Positions 1 through 7,203 of a stretch of DNA of 10,225 nt are shown here, piece after piece. The notes below the pieces were generated by a model that saw only the letters and a list, made by a program, of their open reading frames with translations, was not told the origin of the DNA and did not search any database. The first letter of the stretch is position 1. The number at the start of each line of letters is the position of its first letter. The DNA comes from CAYGWP01 sp964353455 (GTDB taxonomy: Bacteria; Planctomycetota; Phycisphaerae; FEN-1346). The DNA is taken from positions 1 through 10,225 of the forward strand of contig CAYGWP010000454.1 in the NCBI GenBank assembly GCA_964353455.1, in the 5' to 3' direction. The translations under genes and the position numbers were made by a program.

Positions 1-1
1 G

Positions 2-178
2 CATGGCATCGTCGCCTAGGCGAACGAGACGGCGACGGTCATGAAGACGGATCCGAAGGGCGGTTTGCGGCTGGTGTTCAACCGCGACGCCATCAGCCGC
101 GTCGTCACCGATGATGAGGACAAGGATGCCGGCGATGCGAAGAAACTGGGCGACTCTTCCGAGTCGAACAGGGGATAA
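2..178 (+). pseudogene. yajC: YajC-like Sec translocase accessory subunit, C-terminal part, interrupted by an in-frame TAG
   Basis: YajC is a small single-span membrane protein that associates with SecDF and SecYEG; its gene commonly precedes secD. The frame enters from the left edge as HGIVA, meets TAG at 17-19, and continues as ANETATVMKTDPKGG then LRLVFNRDAISRVV, ending in an acidic, hydrophilic tail at TAA 176-178. HGIV matches the family's conserved G-x-HG-x-V turn, and the later segment matches its terminal beta-strand region, so both sides of the TAG belong to one gene in one frame. A single change from TCG (Ser) would explain the stop. The ATG at 41 would give only a 45-residue remnant without the membrane span. 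Possible readings are a true nonsense mutation, a sequence error or a recoded amber codon. The identification rests on a short segment plus the adjacent secDF. The N-terminus lies outside the window. Confidence 0.62.
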
Positions 179-263
179 CGCGCCGCCGCGCGGCGCCCCG
201 GTTGAGCGGCCCGCGCAGCGGAGTTTCTGAAACCGTTCAGGAAACGAGCGAAACGAGGCGGCA
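179..263 (+). promoter_or_regulatory. yajC-secDF intergenic leader with two small inverted repeats
   Basis: This 85-bp gap holds two short inverted repeats. One has perfect 7-bp arms (GCGCCGC 180-186 and GCGGCGC 190-196) but no T-run after it, so it is not a typical terminator. The other spans 223-245: GTTTCTGAA pairs with TTCAGGAAAC through nine base pairs with one bulged G at 240 and the loop ACCG. It ends 18 nt before the secDF start. GAGG at 255-258, five bases before the ATG, is a reasonable ribosome binding site. I see no clear promoter. A structured leader affecting secDF translation is possible, but chance hairpins are common at this GC content. Confidence 0.25.
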
Positions 264-3200
264 ATGGGTCGATGGGTCTATTGGGTCAGTTTGACGGCGA
301 TCGCGCTGGTCCTGGGCATCCCGGCGTTCACACTGCTGACGGATCCCCAGGCCGACATCCGCGACCTCTTCCGGTTGGGCATCGATCTTGAGGGCGGCAC
401 GAGCCTGATCTACGAGTTGCACGCCCCCGAGGGCGGCGGCGAGGCGCCCGATGCCAAGGCCGCCAAGCAGGTCATCCTCCAGCGAATCGACCCGCAGGGC
501 ACCCGCGGATACATCGTCCGGGCGGTCGGCCAGCACCGGCTGGAGATCGTGCTGCCCGGGCGTCAGACCAAGGTGAGGATTACGCACGAGGCGGCGACGC
601 AGGAGTTGCTCTCTGCGGCCCAGCAGGCCGCCCAGCAGAACAAGGCGGTCGCCGACCTCATCGGCCAGCGGTTCCAGGCCTTCGCCGGCGGCACGCGACT
701 GGTCGTCCGCATGGTGCCGCCGCTCTACCTGGACGACATCCAGACCCGCATCGGCGAGGCCGTGCGCGAGCGGATGCCCGGCCAGACGGGCGACATCGCC
801 GTCGCCGGCCTGACGCCCAAGGACGACCAGTGGCAGGAAGTCGCGGTGTTCCTGACGGTGCGGCCCGATGATGCCAGGCGCCTGGCCGAGTGGGAGAACC
901 TGATTACGCTCTCGCTCTCGGCCCAGCGCGACGTGACGAGGGTGAAGCGCCTGGTGCGGCAGGCGGGGTTCCTTGAGTTCCGCATCGTGGCCGAGCGCGT
1001 CCGCGACCGCGACAAGGCGAACTTCGACCAGATCGTCCGCGACCGCCAAGCCGGCAAGCCGCCCTATAGCACCCAGTGGCGGTGGTATCCGCTGAAGAAG
1101 GGCTGGGAATGGTACCAGCAGGGCCTGCTGGATGAGTGGAACTTCATCTATGTTGTTGACCGCGAGAGGCAGGAGGTCGAGGTCCTCGTGAACGTGGCCG
1201 ACGGCCAAGACGTCACCGGCCGCGACATGGAACACGCCGTCGCCAGCGTCTCGCAGGGCGAGCCGGTCGTGGCGTTCAACATGAAGGCGACCGCAGGCTC
1301 CCGCTTCGCCGCGCTCACGAGCCCCGAGAACCGCGACCGCCACATGGCGATCATCCTCGACGGCGTAGTGCAGACGGCGCCCGTCCTCCGGGCCACCCTC
1401 TCGACCGGCGGCATCATCGAGGGCTACAAGACCCGCCGCGAACTTGAGGAGGTCGTCACCATCCTCAACTCCGGACAACTGGCCGCAAGCCTCGGCGACC
1501 CCGTGACCGAGCGCACGGTGGGCCCGGAACTCGGAGAAGACAACATCCACAAGGGGCTCGTGGCCAGCCTGGTCGGTTTCGCCCTGGTCGTTCTCTTCAT
1601 GCTGGCGTACTACCTGTTCGCCGGCTGCGTGGCCAACGTGGCGCTGCTGCTGAACCTGGCGCTTACGATTTCGATCATGTTCTGGATCAAGCAGACGTGG
1701 ACCTTGCCCGGCATCGCGGGCCTGATACTGTCGCTGGCGATGGCGGTCGATGCCAACGTTCTTATCTTCGAGCGTTTGCGCGAGGAGAAGGGGAAGGAGG
1801 GCAGCCTCGGCTTCGCCCTCAAGAAGGCGTATATGCGGGCGTTCACCACCATCTTCGACTCGAACCTCACGACCATGATTCCGGCGTTCGTGCTCCTGTG
1901 GCCCGGCCTGGCCACCGAGGAGGTCAAGGGCTTCGCCGTCGTTATGATCATCGGCATCGGCGTCTCGATGTTTACGGCCGTCGTCATCACGCGGATGATC
2001 TTCGAGACGGGCATCCGGTGGGGCTGGATCAAGGAACTCCGGATGCTCCACCTCTTCCAGAAGCCCAACCTCGACTGGATGCGGTTCGCCCGCGTGGCCT
2101 TCGTTGTCACCCTTGCAGCCGCTGTGGCGGGCGTCATCGTGTTCCTGTCGCGCGGCCAGGACAAGTATGACATCGAGTTCGTCGGCGGCACGCAGGTTGA
2201 ATTGGCCCTGAAGGTGCCCGAAGGGCAGGACACGATTCCCATCGCGACGGTTCGCCAGCGAGCCAATGAAGCCCTCGGCGGCGTGGCCACCGTCCAGGAA
2301 CTGGAGTACGCCGCCGAGACCGGCGAGACGCACCTGAACCGATTCCTCATCAGCGTCCCCGCTGTCGGCGCGGCCGTGACGGGCGAGGCCGCCGTCAAGG
2401 CGAAACTCGCCGAGGCCTTCGCCGACTTGCGCCCCGAGGGCGGCGGCACGAAGGTCCAGGTCGCAGTCTCCGAGATCAGCGAGGACGTCATCCGCCGGCG
2501 CCTGGAGAGCGTGCAGCCGGCCAAGGCGCCTGCCGGCGGCGCACCCGCGGCCGCGCCGGTCGAGGAGGCCCGCTCTGTCCGGTACATCCCGCCGGAGGAG
2601 CGGCAGTACCTAGCCAAGGTCCGCATCGGCGCCCAGGTAACGCCGCCCATGGGCCTCGGCGAGTTCCAGCGGCGAATCGACACACTCATCCGCGACCGTT
2701 TCCCGGAGATGGTCGGCACGTTGTACCGGGTCGAAGGCGCGGCCCCCGGAGACGTCCCGGGGGAATTCAAGTCGTTCGAACTCTGGGTCCGCGACGACTT
2801 CGGCGGCAAGCACGCCGACACGCCCAACCCGGCGTTCTGGACCGGCGTCGTCGAACTGGCCATGGGCCAGCAGGAGGCCTTCGCCTCCACGACCTCGTTC
2901 GAGCCGACGATGGCCGGCGAGGCCTGGGACAAGGCCGTCATCGCCATCCTCCTCTCGCTGACCGCCATGGCCGTCTATATCTGGCTCAGGTTCGCTAAAC
3001 TGAGTTCCGGCATCGCCGCCGTCGTGGCCACAGTCCACGACGTCCTGATTACACTGGGCGCCGTCTCGGTCGGGGCGATCCTCTCGGTCACGGTCCTCGG
3101 CACCGTGCTGGACCTGACGGACATGAAGGTCAACCTCCCCCTGATCGGCGCGTTCCTGACGCTGGTCGGCTACTCCGTGAACGATACCATCGTGATCTTC

Positions 3201-3878
3201 GACCGTATCCGCGAGAACCGCGGCAAGTACGGCGATCTTTCGATCGCAATTATCAACAACAGTATCAACCAGACGCTGTCGCGGACCCTGTTGACGGGCA
3301 CGACGGTGCTCATGGCCGTTCTTTCGCTGTACTTCTTCGGCGGCAAGACGTCCTCCATCCACGGCCTGGCGTTCGTCATGCTTGTCGGCACGGTGGTCGG
3401 CTGCTACTCCTCGATTGCCATCGCCAGCCCCATCCTTGCCATGGGCGATTACCTGAGAAAGTTGTACGTCTGGGTGTATCCGGTCGTCGGCGTCGGGCTG
3501 CTCGGGTACTTCTTCCTCGCGTGGCCGTTCCCGGCCGAGGCGCTCGGCTCGTGGGCCGACGGCGTCCGCATCGCCCTCGCCTTCGCGGGCGTCGTGTGGG
3601 TCGCATGGTTGGCGCTGGCGTGGCAGGCCGTCCACAGTTATGCCCGCGGCCGGCCGTGGGCGATACTGGTGAAGTCGCCGCCGGCCGCAAGCGCGATCGC
3701 CGCCGTCAGCCTCGCTGCGCCGGTGTTGACGGTCTTCCTCTTCGCCGTCATGGTCCTGGGCGCCCGTGCATCCGGCGTGGCGGCCTGGGCCGGGCCGGCC
3801 GCGCTCGCCATGCTGGCCACCTGTCCGGCCACCTACTTCATCTGCAAGATGGCACGGAAGACGGAGGAGGCCCGGTAA
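264..3878 (+). CDS. secDF: SecDF: fused SecD-SecF protein translocase subunit with C-terminal membrane extension
   Basis: SecD and SecF are RND-type membrane proteins that use the proton gradient to help pull secreted proteins through SecYEG. Here both lie in one 1204-residue chain. The SecD half has a first membrane span (about 5-25), GIDLEGGTSLIYEL (about 38-51), a large P1 periplasmic region, GPELGEDNIHKG (about 418-430), then a five-span block containing AMAVDANVLIFERLREE (about 492-508), the conserved SecD signature. The SecF half has a span at about 611-631, the FVGGT motif near 638, a periplasmic region with a Pro/Ala-rich linker (about 752-770), TVHDVLITLGAV (about 923) and GYSVNDTIVIFDRIRENRG (about 969-987). 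After the last expected SecF span (about 1035-1060), some 135 residues contain four further hydrophobic segments not found in canonical SecF. The start is supported by GAGG five bases upstream and a membrane span right after the Met. It follows the yajC remnant, as in the usual operon. Separate SecD and SecF total roughly 900-950 residues, so this protein is long. Confidence 0.95.
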   Translation: MGRWVYWVSLTAIALVLGIPAFTLLTDPQADIRDLFRLGIDLEGGTSLIYELHAPEGGGEAPDAKAAKQVILQRIDPQGTRGYIVRAVGQHRLEIVLPGRQTKVRITHEAATQELLSAAQQAAQQNKAVADLIGQRFQAFAGGTRLVVRMVPPLYLDDIQTRIGEAVRERMPGQTGDIAVAGLTPKDDQWQEVAVFLTVRPDDARRLAEWENLITLSLSAQRDVTRVKRLVRQAGFLEFRIVAERVRDRDKANFDQIVRDRQAGKPPYSTQWRWYPLKKGWEWYQQGLLDEWNFIYVVDRERQEVEVLVNVADGQDVTGRDMEHAVASVSQGEPVVAFNMKATAGSRFAALTSPENRDRHMAIILDGVVQTAPVLRATLSTGGIIEGYKTRRELEEVVTILNSGQLAASLGDPVTERTVGPELGEDNIHKGLVASLVGFALVVLFMLAYYLFAGCVANVALLLNLALTISIMFWIKQTWTLPGIAGLILSLAMAVDANVLIFERLREEKGKEGSLGFALKKAYMRAFTTIFDSNLTTMIPAFVLLWPGLATEEVKGFAVVMIIGIGVSMFTAVVITRMIFETGIRWGWIKELRMLHLFQKPNLDWMRFARVAFVVTLAAAVAGVIVFLSRGQDKYDIEFVGGTQVELALKVPEGQDTIPIATVRQRANEALGGVATVQELEYAAETGETHLNRFLISVPAVGAAVTGEAAVKAKLAEAFADLRPEGGGTKVQVAVSEISEDVIRRRLESVQPAKAPAGGAPAAAPVEEARSVRYIPPEERQYLAKVRIGAQVTPPMGLGEFQRRIDTLIRDRFPEMVGTLYRVEGAAPGDVPGEFKSFELWVRDDFGGKHADTPNPAFWTGVVELAMGQQEAFASTTSFEPTMAGEAWDKAVIAILLSLTAMAVYIWLRFAKLSSGIAAVVATVHDVLITLGAVSVGAILSVTVLGTVLDLTDMKVNLPLIGAFLTLVGYSVNDTIVIFDRIRENRGKYGDLSIAIINNSINQTLSRTLLTGTTVLMAVLSLYFFGGKTSSIHGLAFVMLVGTVVGCYSSIAIASPILAMGDYLRKLYVWVYPVVGVGLLGYFFLAWPFPAEALGSWADGVRIALAFAGVVWVAWLALAWQAVHSYARGRPWAILVKSPPAASAIAAVSLAAPVLTVFLFAVMVLGARASGVAAWAGPAALAMLATCPATYFICKMARKTEEAR

Positions 3879-3884
3879 AAAACT

Positions 3885-3913
3885 AATCTGTCGGGGCGTC
3901 GGTCTCCGATAAT
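3885..3913 (+). promoter_or_regulatory. Weak candidate promoter for the LysM gene
   Basis: The 87-bp gap between secDF and the LysM gene includes unusually AT-rich patches. GATAAT at 3908-3913 resembles a sigma-70 -10 box, and AATCTG at 3885-3890, 17 bp upstream, is only a poor -35. The placement before a gene with its own good ribosome binding site is suggestive. Read-through from secDF is equally possible, because no terminator is visible in this gap. Confidence 0.2.
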
Positions 3914-3965
3914 AGTGCCGGGAGAAGGTGTTTCCAGGCATTGTGCGAGACCCGCGAGGTGAACG

Positions 3966-4751
3966 ATGCGCCCTATAGTGAAAGTACTGCTGGTTCTCGG
4001 TGTTGTCGTCCTGGCCGTCGGCGTGGTCTGGTTCGCCAGCCGCAAGTGGACCTCCGCGCCCGCCCCTGCGCCCGCGCAAGAGGCGCAGCGGCCGGCCGAC
4101 CAGCGCCCGTCGTACAACGATCCGCTTGCCACGCTTGAGCGGTGGCGCCAGATACTGCCCGGCCATCCGTCCGAACAACCGACGCCGCCGGCTCGCCGCC
4201 CGGACCGCCTGCGGTCGAGCGCTGAGCACGAGGGCACCGTCGTGGCCCATCGCAGCGAAACGCCCGTCGCGGGCGCCGACCCGCCGGGGCCGGTCCTCAG
4301 GCCCACGGGCGTCGAGGGCGAGGTCGTCACTACTCGATGGCGCGACCGCGAACCCGCCGCTGGCGCGGGCAACACATACACCATCGTCCAGGGAGACACC
4401 CTGTACGGCATCGCCATGAAACATTACGGCGACCCGCGATGCGCCGCCCTGATCGAGTCGGCCAACCCGGGCCTGAACGCCCGCGCCCTCAAGGTCGGCG
4501 AGCGGATACTCCTGCCCGAGAGGCGCCCGCCCGAAGCGGCCGCGCCGGCGGGCGGCACGCCCGCCGCGCCGGCGACGCCCCCCGGCAAGGTCTATGTCGT
4601 TCAGCGGAACGACACGCTCATCGGCATAGCGCGCCGGTTCTACGGCGACGCCGCCGCCTACAAGAAGATCTACGAGGCCAACAAAGACATCCTCTCGTCG
4701 CCCAACGCGACGCTCCCTGTCGGCCAGAAACTCCGCCTGCCGGAGCGTTGA
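3966..4751 (+). CDS. Membrane-anchored protein with two LysM domains
   Basis: LysM domains bind the N-acetylglucosamine backbone of peptidoglycan and related polymers, so this 261-residue protein probably sits at the cell wall. Residues 4-25 (VKVLLVLGVVVLAVGVVWFA) form an uncleaved-looking membrane anchor after the short basic start MRPIVK. A Pro/Ala/Arg-rich, low-complexity segment follows to about 136. LysM 1 (about 137-187) starts YTIVQGDTLYGIAMKHYGD and ends ERILLPER. LysM 2 (about 208-261) starts YVVQRNDTLIGIARRFYGD and ends QKLRLPER at the C-terminus. They are joined by a Pro/Ala linker. No catalytic domain is present, so it is more likely a structural or scaffold protein than a hydrolase. 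GAGGTGA at 3956-3962 supports this ATG. It lies 87 bp after secDF on the same strand and is followed by a likely terminator, so it may be the last gene of the transcript. The exact role is unknown. Confidence 0.88.
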   Translation: MRPIVKVLLVLGVVVLAVGVVWFASRKWTSAPAPAPAQEAQRPADQRPSYNDPLATLERWRQILPGHPSEQPTPPARRPDRLRSSAEHEGTVVAHRSETPVAGADPPGPVLRPTGVEGEVVTTRWRDREPAAGAGNTYTIVQGDTLYGIAMKHYGDPRCAALIESANPGLNARALKVGERILLPERRPPEAAAPAGGTPAAPATPPGKVYVVQRNDTLIGIARRFYGDAAAYKKIYEANKDILSSPNATLPVGQKLRLPER

Positions 4752-4782
4752 TGTTGGCTGGCGGAGATCGAATCGTGTGTGC

Positions 4783-4810
4783 CACGGCCCGTACGGGCCG
4801 TGTTCTTGTT
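4783..4810 (+). terminator. Perfect 20-bp palindrome with T-rich tail, probable rho-independent terminator
   Basis: Bases 4783-4802 read CACGGCCCGTACGGGCCGTG, identical to their reverse complement. As RNA this gives an 8-bp GC-rich stem closed by a GUAC loop. It is followed by TTCTTGTT (4803-4810), six T in eight bases. It begins 31 nt after the LysM stop, as expected for an intrinsic terminator. It also ends 15 nt before the sulfatase ATG, so it might instead act as an attenuator or as a dimeric-regulator operator for that gene. Confidence 0.6.
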
Positions 4811-4817
4811 GAGAAGG
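4811..4817 (+). promoter_or_regulatory. Ribosome binding site deciding the sulfatase start
   Basis: GAGAAGG ends eight bases before ATG 4826, directly after the T-rich tail of the palindrome. It favours 4826 over the in-frame ATG at 4751, which overlaps the LysM stop and would place the whole palindrome inside the coding sequence and the twin-arginine motif 25 residues further in. Confidence 0.45.
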
Positions 4818-4825
4818 CGCCTCGG

Positions 4826-6286
4826 ATGAGGGACCGCCTGTCCCGCCGCCGACTCTTGAGACTTGCCGGCTTTGGCGCGGCATCCCTGGCCATGCGCGAA
4901 ACTGCGACGGCCGCGGACATGGGCGATCCGGGCAAACCTCCGAACTTCATCATCGTCCTGTGCGACAACCTCGGCTATGGCGACCTGGGCTGCTTCGGGT
5001 CCACGAAGCACCGCACGCCGCACGTGGACCGCATGGCCGCCGAGGGCCTGCGCCTTACCGGTTTCTATGCCACCAGCGGCGTCTGCACGCCGTCGAGGGC
5101 CAGCCTGATGACGGGGTGTTATCCCCGCCGCGTGAACCTCCACGTGAATGAGCGGGGCGGCCAGGTGCTCTTCCCCGTGTCCGCCAAGGGACTTCATCCC
5201 GATGAAATCACCATTGCCGAGGTCCTGAAAGCCCGCGGCTACGCGACGGCCTGCATCGGCAAGTGGCACCTGGGGGACCAGGCGCCGTTCCTGCCGACGC
5301 GGCAGGGCTTCGACTCTTATTTCGGCATCCCGTACAGCGACGACATGGTGGGGTCGGCGGACGGCAGGCGGCCGCCGCTGCCGCTGATGCGCGGCGAAAC
5401 GGTCGTCGAGGCGCCGGCCGATTGCAACACGCTGACGAAGCGGTACACGGAGGAGGCAACCGGGTTCATCACGGCCAACCGCTGTCGGCCCTTCTTTCTC
5501 TACCTGGCGCACGCCTTGCCGGGCAGCACGACGCGCCCGCCGGCGGGCGAGGCGTTTCGCGGCAAGTCGGCCAACGGCCCCTATGGCGACGCCGTGGAAG
5601 AGATCGATTGGTCCACCGGCGAAATCCTCGCCGCGGTCCGGGAACTCGGCCTGGATGCCGGCACGCTCCTGTTATGGACGTCCGACAACGGAGCGGTGCA
5701 GCGGAACCCCCCTCAGGGGAGCAACGCGCCCCTGCGAGGCTGGGGATACACCACCGCCGAAGGCGGGATGCGCGTCCCATGCGCGGTGCGATGGCCCGGC
5801 CGAGTGCCGGCCGGCGCCGCCACCAGCGAAATATGTACTGTTATGGATGTCCTGCCGACGTTCGCTCTCCTGGCCGGCGCCCGTGCTCCGGCCGACCGCG
5901 ATATCGACGGCAAAGACATCTGGCCGATCCTCTCGGGCCGGCCGGGCGCGGCATCGCCCCACGAGGTCTTTTACTACTACTTCATGGACCAGTTGCAGGC
6001 CGTGCGGGCCGGTCCGTGGAAACTGTACCTGCCGCTGGAGGGCAAGAAGATCGACTTTCGCGGCAGCACGCAGAAATGCCGGGCCCAACTGTATGACCTC
6101 CAGGCCGATGTCGGAGAGGCCGTTAACCTGGCGGACCGCCGCCCGGAAGTTGTCGCCCGCCTGGCGGCGCTGGCCGAGAAGGCGCGCCGGGACCTCGGCG
6201 ATGGCGACCGCGACGGCGAGCACCAGCGGGCTGCCGGCTTCGTCACCGACCCGAAGCCGATGCTGCTCCCGGTGAGGCCGCTATGA
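4826..6286 (+). CDS. Tat-exported sulfatase, arylsulfatase-like (formylglycine-dependent)
   Basis: Family S1 sulfatases hydrolyse sulfate esters with a formylglycine made from an active-site Cys. This 486-residue protein begins with a twin-arginine signal: SRRRLLRLAG at 6-15, a short hydrophobic stretch and an ATA/A-type cleavage region near 27-30, so it should be exported folded. The mature domain starts with the metal-binding strand FIIVLCDNLGYGD (about 41-53; D47, N48). CTPSR at 87-91 is the formylglycine motif, with C87 as the target. GKWHLG supplies K146 and H148, and SDNG supplies metal ligands D287 and N288. The C-terminal part (AGPWKLYLPLEG, later LYDLQADVGEAVNLADR) is typical of arylsulfatases. 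Oddities: the second metal Asp is Asn (N48), and the usual His after the FLYLAH segment and the usual Lys before EGG seem absent (see findings). Substrate specificity cannot be read from the sequence. The stop overlaps the next gene (ATGA), implying translational coupling. Maturation would need a formylglycine-generating enzyme, not in this window. Confidence 0.9.
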   Translation: MRDRLSRRRLLRLAGFGAASLAMRETATAADMGDPGKPPNFIIVLCDNLGYGDLGCFGSTKHRTPHVDRMAAEGLRLTGFYATSGVCTPSRASLMTGCYPRRVNLHVNERGGQVLFPVSAKGLHPDEITIAEVLKARGYATACIGKWHLGDQAPFLPTRQGFDSYFGIPYSDDMVGSADGRRPPLPLMRGETVVEAPADCNTLTKRYTEEATGFITANRCRPFFLYLAHALPGSTTRPPAGEAFRGKSANGPYGDAVEEIDWSTGEILAAVRELGLDAGTLLLWTSDNGAVQRNPPQGSNAPLRGWGYTTAEGGMRVPCAVRWPGRVPAGAATSEICTVMDVLPTFALLAGARAPADRDIDGKDIWPILSGRPGAASPHEVFYYYFMDQLQAVRAGPWKLYLPLEGKKIDFRGSTQKCRAQLYDLQADVGEAVNLADRRPEVVARLAALAEKARRDLGDGDRDGEHQRAAGFVTDPKPMLLPVRPL

Positions 6287-7200
6287 GCAAGAGCATCCAT
6301 GAGGCCGATGTCGGCACACGGGTCCGCGTCGGCACGTCCGGCTGGTCGTATCCCGACTGGGAAGGGCGGTTCTATCCGGCGGCAAAGCCCCGCGGCTTTG
6401 ATGAACTTTCGTACATGGCTCGCTATTTCGATTGCGTGGAGGTGAACTCGTCGTTCTACCGGCCGCCCAGCCCGCGTGCGGCCGCCTCGTGGCTCCGCCG
6501 CACGCCGCCGCAGTTCGAGTTCACGTTCAAACTCTACCGGCGCTTCACGCACGAGCGCGACCGGCCGTGGACGCCCGACGAGGTGAAGGAGTGCCGCGAC
6601 GGTGTCGAGCCGGTCCGCGAGGCCGGGCGACTGGGCGCGGTGCTCGTCCAGTTTCCCTGGTCGTTCCGCGCCGGCGCCGATGCCTTTCGGCACGTCGATG
6701 CGATTCGGCGCGACTTCGGCGGCCTGCCGCTGGTGGTTGAGGCGCGGCACGTAAGTTGGGCGGGCGATGCTGCGGCGAAGTTCCTCAAGTCGAGCGGCCT
6801 GGGCTTCTGCGACATCGACCAGCCGGCCGCGCGGTCGGGCGTGCCGCCGATGACCCTCGTCACGTCCCCCGTGGGCTACGTCCGCCTTCACGGCCGCAAC
6901 AGCAAGGCGTGGTTCTCGAAGGACGCCGGCCGCGATGCGCGGTACGACTACCTCTACCGCGAGGAGGAATTGGAGGAGTGGATCGGCCGCATCCGCGAGA
7001 TCGCGCGGGCCGCCGAAAAGACGTATGTATTTACGAATAACCATTACCGCGGCCAGGCGCCCGCCAACGCACTCCAGATACTCTCGAAACTCCACGGCCG
7101 CCCGGTGCCCGTCCCATCGCCGCTCGTGGAAGAGTTCCCGTTTCTGGCGTCGATCGCCTCGGAAGAACCGCCGCCGGGCCGGCAGGGCATGCTGTTTTGA
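6283..7200 (+). CDS. DUF72 (YecE-like) TIM-barrel protein
   Basis: This 305-residue protein has the hallmarks of the DUF72 family, whose biochemical function is not established. VRVGTSGWSYPDWEGRFYP (about 11-29) is the signature first strand. DCVEVNSSFYRPPS (about 51-64), FEFTFKLYRRFTHE (about 76-89), GAVLVQFPWSF (about 118-128), LPLVVEARHVSW (about 149-160), YVRLHGRN (about 200-207) and the near-terminal TYVFTNNHYRGQAPANA (about 247-263) follow in the normal order, so it looks complete. No signal peptide is seen, so it is probably cytoplasmic. It begins within the sulfatase stop (ATGA) with GGTGAGG at 6271-6277 upstream, so the two are very likely co-transcribed and translationally coupled. 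That is odd for an exported sulfatase and a cytoplasmic protein. Its stop lies 3 bp from the convergent polymerase stop, with no clear terminator between them. Confidence 0.9.
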   Translation: MSKSIHEADVGTRVRVGTSGWSYPDWEGRFYPAAKPRGFDELSYMARYFDCVEVNSSFYRPPSPRAAASWLRRTPPQFEFTFKLYRRFTHERDRPWTPDEVKECRDGVEPVREAGRLGAVLVQFPWSFRAGADAFRHVDAIRRDFGGLPLVVEARHVSWAGDAAAKFLKSSGLGFCDIDQPAARSGVPPMTLVTSPVGYVRLHGRNSKAWFSKDAGRDARYDYLYREEELEEWIGRIREIARAAEKTYVFTNNHYRGQAPANALQILSKLHGRPVPVPSPLVEEFPFLASIASEEPPPGRQGMLF

Positions 7201-7203
7201 AGA

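Noticed and set aside
180..196. GC-rich inverted repeat after the yajC stop as a terminator
   Set aside because: The stem is only 7 bp with a 3-nt loop and no following T-run, and yajC-secDF is normally one operon.
237..2333. Long open frame (698 codons) on the minus strand opposite secDF
   Set aside because: Its translation is rich in His, Asp, Arg and Gly without recognisable domains, and it lies opposite clearly conserved SecD motifs. Such antisense frames are expected in GC-rich genes.
3903..3925. TCTCC/GGAGA inverted repeat between secDF and the LysM gene as a terminator
   Set aside because: It has a 5-bp stem with a 13-nt loop and no T-tract, so it is not distinguishable from chance.
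4337..4825. Upstream extension of the sulfatase frame through the LysM gene, including the ATG at 4751
   Set aside because: The frame upstream of 4751 is a shadow of the LysM repeats. The ATG at 4751 overlaps the LysM stop but would translate the palindrome and put a non-signal-like segment before the twin-arginine motif. ATG 4826 has its own GAGAAGG site and gives a normal Tat signal. 4751 is not fully excluded.
2610..4883. Long open frame (757 codons) on the minus strand spanning the secDF 3' half, the gap and the LysM gene
   Set aside because: It has low-complexity Arg/Gly/Asp composition, crosses two well-supported genes and their intergenic gap, and has no family signature. It is a shadow of codon bias.
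7201..7203. Bidirectional terminator between the convergent DUF72 and polymerase genes
   Set aside because: The stops are 3 bp apart and I found no strong hairpin with a T-run on either side.
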